Source: Saliphagus infecundisoli (GTDB lineage: Archaea; Halobacteriota; Halobacteria; Halobacteriales; Natrialbaceae). Taken from it: a DNA stretch of 64,000 bases. Below are positions 58,786 through 64,000 of this stretch, one piece after another. Both the position numbers and the translations under genes were made by a program. The notes under the pieces are model-generated. The model saw only the letters and a program-made list of their open reading frames with translations. It ran no database searches and was not told where the DNA came from. Each line of letters starts with the position of its first letter. Within the stretch, counting starts at the first letter, position 1. The DNA is taken from contig NZ_JAIWHV010000003.1 in the NCBI RefSeq assembly GCF_020177375.1, forward strand, positions 124,001-188,000, written 5' to 3'.

Positions 58786-59666
58786 GCGTGCTCGGCCGGG
58801 TCCTCCTTGAGGTAAGCATCGGCGTCTCGATCATGATCGCCGTCGCGACGGCCGTCGTCGTCGGCCGCCAGCGGCTCGTCGTCACACTCCGGGAGTTCAC
58901 CGACCGGCTCCGGGACGTCGCACCGACCGCGGCCGTCCTCACGGTCGTCCTGCTGTTCAACGGGATCGCCCGCCAGGTCGTCCCGGAGCTCTCCTGGATC
59001 ATTAACCAGAACGTCGGCTTCGTCAACCTCAACCTCACGTGGGTGATCTACGACCTCGAGGGCGAGTTCCTCGTCTGGCTCCAGTCGTTTGCGAACCCGA
59101 CGTTCACCAGCTACTTCTCGTTTATCTACATCTACGGCTACATCTTCCTGCTGGTCTTTCCCGTGGTCGCCTACTTCGCGCTCCCCAACAGCCGCCCGTT
59201 GCGCGAGTTGCTCGCGGCCTACACGCTGAACTACGTCCTCGGGCTGATCTGTTACGTCGTCATCATCGCCTACGGTCCCCGGAACATGATGCCCGAACTC
59301 GTCCAGGGGCTGCTGTTCGACACCTATCCCCGCTACCAGTACCTCACGCGCCAGGTAAACCGGAACACGAACGTCTTCCCCTCGCTTCACACCTCGCTTT
59401 CGGTGACCGTAGCCTTGCTCGCCTACCGCTCGCGGGCCGTCTACCCCCGGTGGCACCCGGTCGCGTTCACCCTCGCGGTCAGCGTCGTGCTCTCGACGAT
59501 GTATCTGGGAATCCACTGGGCGACCGACGTGGTCGCCGGGATCGTCCTCGCCTGGCTCTGCGTGGTGCTTGCCTCCCGGCTGGTCGGACGCTGGTCGCCC
59601 GTGGGCTACCTCCGTGACCACTTTCGCGACCGGGGCTGGCTCGGCTCCCGACCGCCGGAGCCGTGA
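58782..59666 (+). CDS. PAP2-type membrane phosphatase (inositolphosphotransferase-like)
   Basis: A 294-residue membrane protein with about six helices. PAP2 signature motifs appear as VFPSLHTSLSVTV (about 200-212) and YLGIHWATDVVAG (about 244-256), with the catalytic His in each. The first motif (K-x6-RP) is degenerate, near YGPRNMMPEL. This resembles the PAP2_3/Ipt1 branch, acting on lipid phosphates or lipid head-group transfers at the membrane's outer face. GTG 58782 overlaps the TGA of the preceding gene, so they are translationally coupled. Partnership with a substrate-binding protein is unusual. Confidence 0.85.
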   Translation: MSVLGRVLLEVSIGVSIMIAVATAVVVGRQRLVVTLREFTDRLRDVAPTAAVLTVVLLFNGIARQVVPELSWIINQNVGFVNLNLTWVIYDLEGEFLVWLQSFANPTFTSYFSFIYIYGYIFLLVFPVVAYFALPNSRPLRELLAAYTLNYVLGLICYVVIIAYGPRNMMPELVQGLLFDTYPRYQYLTRQVNRNTNVFPSLHTSLSVTVALLAYRSRAVYPRWHPVAFTLAVSVVLSTMYLGIHWATDVVAGIVLAWLCVVLASRLVGRWSPVGYLRDHFRDRGWLGSRPPEP

Positions 59667-59717
59667 CTCTCCGGAAAAGCGACCCCGGAAACCGTCGAAA
59701 ACGCGAAGAAACGAGCC

Positions 59718-60113
59718 TCAGTCGTCCTCGAGCGCGTCGGCGATGCGCTGTAGCTGCCGGGTCTGGTCGCGCATCTCGTCTCTGAGCTGTCGGACCTCGC
59801 GGACCAGTTCCTCGTTGTCGCTGCCCTGGTCGCCGCCAGGCGCCCCGCCGGGACCGCCGGGGCCGCCCCCGCCCATCATGCCGCCCATCATCTGGGCGAA
59901 GGGGTTGCCGCCACCGCCGCCCATGCCGCCAGGCCCGCCACCGCCGCCACCGAAGGGGTCCGGCGGCCCCTCGCCCTCTCCCTCCTCGCCTTCCTCGGCG
60001 CGTTTCTCGCGGATCTCCTCGACGCGCTCGCGGAAGGACTTCTCCTCGCCCTCTCCGGTCTCTGCGTCCTCGCTACCGGCGTCCTCGGCGTCGTGTTCGT
60101 TGTCGTCGGCCAT
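59718..60113 (-). CDS. Gly/Met-rich protein with terminal coiled coil
   Basis: A 131-residue protein of unusual composition. Residues 1-50 are very acidic. Residues 53-95 are Gly/Pro/Met-rich (GGGGGGPGGM; QMMGGMMGGGGPGG). Residues 98-131 are a coiled coil (ELVREVRQLRDEMRDQTRQL). Low-complexity Gly/Met segments of this type may interact with membranes, metals or other coiled coils. No enzyme motif is present. It is convergent with PAP2, separated by 51 bp. I recognise no family. Confidence 0.7.
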   Translation of the reverse strand: MADDNEHDAEDAGSEDAETGEGEEKSFRERVEEIREKRAEEGEEGEGEGPPDPFGGGGGGPGGMGGGGGNPFAQMMGGMMGGGGPGGPGGAPGGDQGSDNEELVREVRQLRDEMRDQTRQLQRIADALEDD

Positions 60114-60157
60114 GAGGGCGGGTTCTCCGCCGCGCCGGAAAAGGATTGTCATAGCCG

Positions 60158-60916
60158 TCAGAACGAACCCAGCGACGACTGGAGCCGGCGTTCGTCGGCC
60201 CCCTCCTCGAGCTCGTAGCCGACCAGGTCGCGCATGTCGACGGCGTACGTCGTCGCGCCCCGATCGAGGACGAGCAGCCGCCCCTTCACGCCCCGAACCG
60301 TACCCGAAGCAATCGTTTCGACCACTGGTCGGACCGGGAGGTCGAGTCCGTAGTCGAAGGCGTAGCGGTCGATGACGTCGAACTCCGCGAGAGCGCCCTC
60401 CCACCGATCCGCGTCCACGTTCGCCGCGAGGCCGGCCCGCTTGGTCGGGACCCGGACACGGTCAGTGAGTTCCTCGGCGATTCCGGCCTCGAGTTCGCGG
60501 GCGATCCGGCCGTTCGAGACGGTGTGGATGTGGGCCCCGCGGTCGGCGCCCTGCTCGCGCAGGCGGGTCTCGAGGCGCTCGGCCCGCGTTACTCCGACCT
60601 TGACCGTCCTGGGAGCGAAGGCCGCGAGGTAGACCGCGTGAGGGTCGTAACAGTCCATCTCGTCTTTGAGACAGGTTCCCGTACAGCGGGCACAGACCCA
60701 GCTCGTCGTGTGGAACTCGCAGTAGGGGGTTTCGGGGCGGTCGCAGGCGTAGTGGACGCCCTCGCGGTCGATCGAGCCGGCACACCGCCGGTCGCCGAGC
60801 CCGAAGCCGAGGTCGGTGCCCGGTTCGAGGGAGATCCGTCGGGCCTCGCTCCCGTCGCCGTCGCTGACCAGCAACGCGGAGCCCCGGCCGCTCGGGTCGT
60901 AGCCGACGACTTGCAC
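60158..60916 (-). CDS. DUF2797-family protein
   Basis: A 252-residue protein. Cys/His motifs in the first third (DRRCAGS, HYACDRPETPYCEFH, CARCTGTC and CYDPH) bind probably one or two zinc ions. The segment VYLAAFAPRTVKVGVTRAER, then TRLREQGADRG, resembles a GIY-YIG-like nuclease fold seen in DUF2797 proteins. Role unknown, perhaps nucleic-acid processing. It ends 44 bp before the Gly/Met-rich gene. Confidence 0.8.
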   Translation of the reverse strand: MQVVGYDPSGRGSALLVSDGDGSEARRISLEPGTDLGFGLGDRRCAGSIDREGVHYACDRPETPYCEFHTTSWVCARCTGTCLKDEMDCYDPHAVYLAAFAPRTVKVGVTRAERLETRLREQGADRGAHIHTVSNGRIARELEAGIAEELTDRVRVPTKRAGLAANVDADRWEGALAEFDVIDRYAFDYGLDLPVRPVVETIASGTVRGVKGRLLVLDRGATTYAVDMRDLVGYELEEGADERRLQSSLGSF

Positions 60917-60955
60917 TGGCGGCGGTAGGTCGGGGCCGGCTAAAGCTTCCCCGGA

Positions 60956-61894
60956 CTACCGCTCGTCGAGGCGGGCCACGAGCGAGCGGGCGGCCTCTCT
61001 GACGGAGTCGTCGCTCGAGAGGGCGGGCTCCCAGTGGGTCGAGAGCTTCTCGATCGAGAGGCGCATCTTCGGGACGTCGCCGGTCCAGCCCCGGTCGCCG
61101 CCGGTGTACTCGTAGTCGGGATCGAGGCCCATCTCGTCGCTTACGATGTCGGCGATCCGATCGACGGAGGTCGTCGTCCGGGTGCCGAGGTTGTAGGTGT
61201 GCATTCCCCCCTTCGGGGTGCCCTCGACGACTGCCCGGATCGCCTCCGAACACTCGGCCACGTGCATGTAGGACTTCTGCTGGCGGCCGTCGCCGAGGAT
61301 CGTCAGCGTCTCCGGGTTCTCGTCGAGTTTCTCGACGAAGTCGGGGACGACGCCCGCGCCGAAGCGGGGGCCGACGACGTTCGCGAAGCGGAAGTTCCAG
61401 ACCGTGAAGTCGTGTGAGTGGGCGTACACCGAGAGGAGGCTTTCCTCCGAGAGCTTGGCCGCGCCGTAGATGCTGATCGGCTCGAGGGGCGCGTAGTCCG
61501 CGGGCGTAGGACGGGGTGCCTCGCCGTAGACCGTCGAGGAGGAGGTAAAGGCGAGCCGGGAGACGCCGACTTCCTCCATCCGCTCGACGAGATCGTAGGT
61601 CATCGAGCCGTTGACCTCGAACTGCTCGCGGGGGTCGTCGGTATCCACGTATTTGTCGGCGGCGGCACAGTGAAAGACCGCGTCGAGGTCCCCGGTGATC
61701 GCGTCCTCGAGGGTCTCCCGCTCGGTGAGATCGCCCTCGACGAACGCGCAGTCGTCGGGAACCGATTCGCGAACCCCGTTCGAGAGGTCGTCGACGACGA
61801 CGACCTCGTTGTCGGCCGCGAGCTGGGCCGCGAGCTCTGAGCCCACGAGTCCCGCCCCGCCCGTCACCAGTAGCCGGCGATCGGTCAGGTCCAT
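60956..61894 (-). CDS. NAD-dependent epimerase/dehydratase (GalE-like)
   Basis: A 312-residue extended SDR. TGGAGLVGSELAAQLA (about 10-25) binds NAD, and HCAAADKYVD is at about 80. The active-site Ser-Thr near TSSSTVYGEA and the Tyr-x3-Lys motif in YGAAKLSEE (about 148) are intact. FRFANVVGPRFGAGVV is near 172. It should epimerise or dehydrate a nucleotide sugar such as UDP-glucose for surface glycans. ATG 61894 is chosen because a 12-bp palindrome lies directly upstream and no family-like residues exist further upstream. It is divergent from the acetyl-CoA synthetase gene. Confidence 0.9.
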   Translation of the reverse strand: MDLTDRRLLVTGGAGLVGSELAAQLAADNEVVVVDDLSNGVRESVPDDCAFVEGDLTERETLEDAITGDLDAVFHCAAADKYVDTDDPREQFEVNGSMTYDLVERMEEVGVSRLAFTSSSTVYGEAPRPTPADYAPLEPISIYGAAKLSEESLLSVYAHSHDFTVWNFRFANVVGPRFGAGVVPDFVEKLDENPETLTILGDGRQQKSYMHVAECSEAIRAVVEGTPKGGMHTYNLGTRTTTSVDRIADIVSDEMGLDPDYEYTGGDRGWTGDVPKMRLSIEKLSTHWEPALSSDDSVREAARSLVARLDER

Positions 61895-61906
61895 GTCGGT
61901 ACCGAC
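61895..61906. promoter_or_regulatory. 12-bp palindrome GTCGGTACCGAC
   Basis: A perfect palindrome abutting the epimerase start codon, on the side facing the divergent acs-like gene. It could be an operator for either gene or a chance GC-rich palindrome. Confidence 0.35.
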
Positions 61907-61953
61907 CGGGAGGCGGTGCATGTGTGTTGTGGTTCCGACGAGGGGCGGAGGAA

Positions 61954-61962
61954 CGCTTATTT
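61954..61962 (+). promoter_or_regulatory. TATA element of the acetyl-CoA synthetase gene
   Basis: cttattttt is centred about 29 bp before the ATG at 61986, the spacing for a leaderless transcript. Confidence 0.55.
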
Positions 61963-61985
61963 TTCCGACCCCACAGGGTGAGGGC

Positions 61986-63941
<1,956 letters not shown>

Positions 63942-64000
63942 ATTTCGACTTTCAATAGAAAGCGAAATACAAGGGAAGGTGGTGACGGCGGATGAAGCGG
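63942..64000. other. Window edge, downstream of acs
   Basis: The last 59 bp contain a modest AT-rich tract (caatagaaagcgaaatacaag) following the acs stop. It may hold the terminator or the next promoter. Too short to assess. Confidence 0.4.

Overview
The window is haloarchaeal (class Halobacteria) chromosomal DNA. The evidence is very high GC, strongly acidic proteins, Tat-type twin-arginine lipoprotein signals, short or leaderless transcripts with TATA boxes 25-35 nt before start codons, and archaeal hallmark genes: GatE, SRP19, Gar1, an Rpp21-type RNase P subunit, a DGGGP-synthase-like UbiA protein, archaeal GTG starts and a 7S SRP RNA. I cannot name the genus from sequence alone. Most of the window looks like stable core chromosome. 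An accessory-looking block lies at about 43.2-47.0 kb, and a gene-poor stretch at 2.5-3.9 kb.

Layout. 0-2.5 kb: partial unknown gene, then an N-formyltransferase and a polysaccharide deacetylase (surface sugar modification). 2.5-5.4 kb: gene-poor DNA with one small membrane protein, then a DUF5805-like DNA-binding protein coupled to a tyrosine integrase, with a dif-like 11-6-11 inverted repeat just upstream. 5.5-11.4 kb: lipase-maturation-factor-like membrane protein, small membrane protein, two dehydrogenases, REC-PAS-GAF histidine kinase. 11.5-15.4 kb: btuCDF corrinoid importer with a shared bidirectional TATA element. 15.4-17.7 kb: SRP19, Gar1, presenilin-like protease, lipoprotein. 17.8-21.2 kb: luciferase-like oxidoreductase, CysS, a small unknown protein, BolA. 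21.3-27.4 kb: two paralogous operons of bPH2 membrane proteins flanking fumarase. 27.5-30.7 kb: MFS exporter with an operator-like palindrome and a 17-codon upstream ORF; GatE. 30.9-35.7 kb: a 1595-residue secreted subtilase with a dockerin. 35.9-39.8 kb: Usp, PiT phosphate transporter, Usp, TrmJ-like methyltransferase, Cys-rich protein. 39.8-43.0 kb: deacetylase lipoprotein and an HTH regulator. 43.2-47.0 kb: frameshifted HTH-10 gene, SDR, SDR remnant, MFS, cupin. 47.1-53.3 kb: tRNA-Arg(TCG), UbiA, RecA-like ATPase, CoA-binding protein, membrane protein, cysteine synthase, DUF5798-like protein, small membrane protein, 7S RNA. 53.3-64 kb: hairpin pair, duplicated-domain lipoprotein, MscS, YhbY, Rpp21, an apparently circularly permuted family-5 solute-binding protein coupled to a PAP2 phosphatase, DUF2797, NAD-epimerase and an acetyl/acyl-CoA synthetase.

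Connections. RNA and translation functions are scattered but recurrent (7S RNA, SRP19, Gar1, tRNA-Arg, Rpp21, YhbY, CysS, GatE, TrmJ). Many gene pairs are joined by 4-nt ATGA or GTGA overlaps, which implies translational coupling. The most unusual observations are the circularly permuted binding protein, the duplicated bPH2 operons around fumC, the dif-like element next to the integrase, the MFS upstream ORF with operator, the 7S RNA locus, and the domain insertion in the dockerin-bearing protease. All identifications are from reading motifs; no database search was run.
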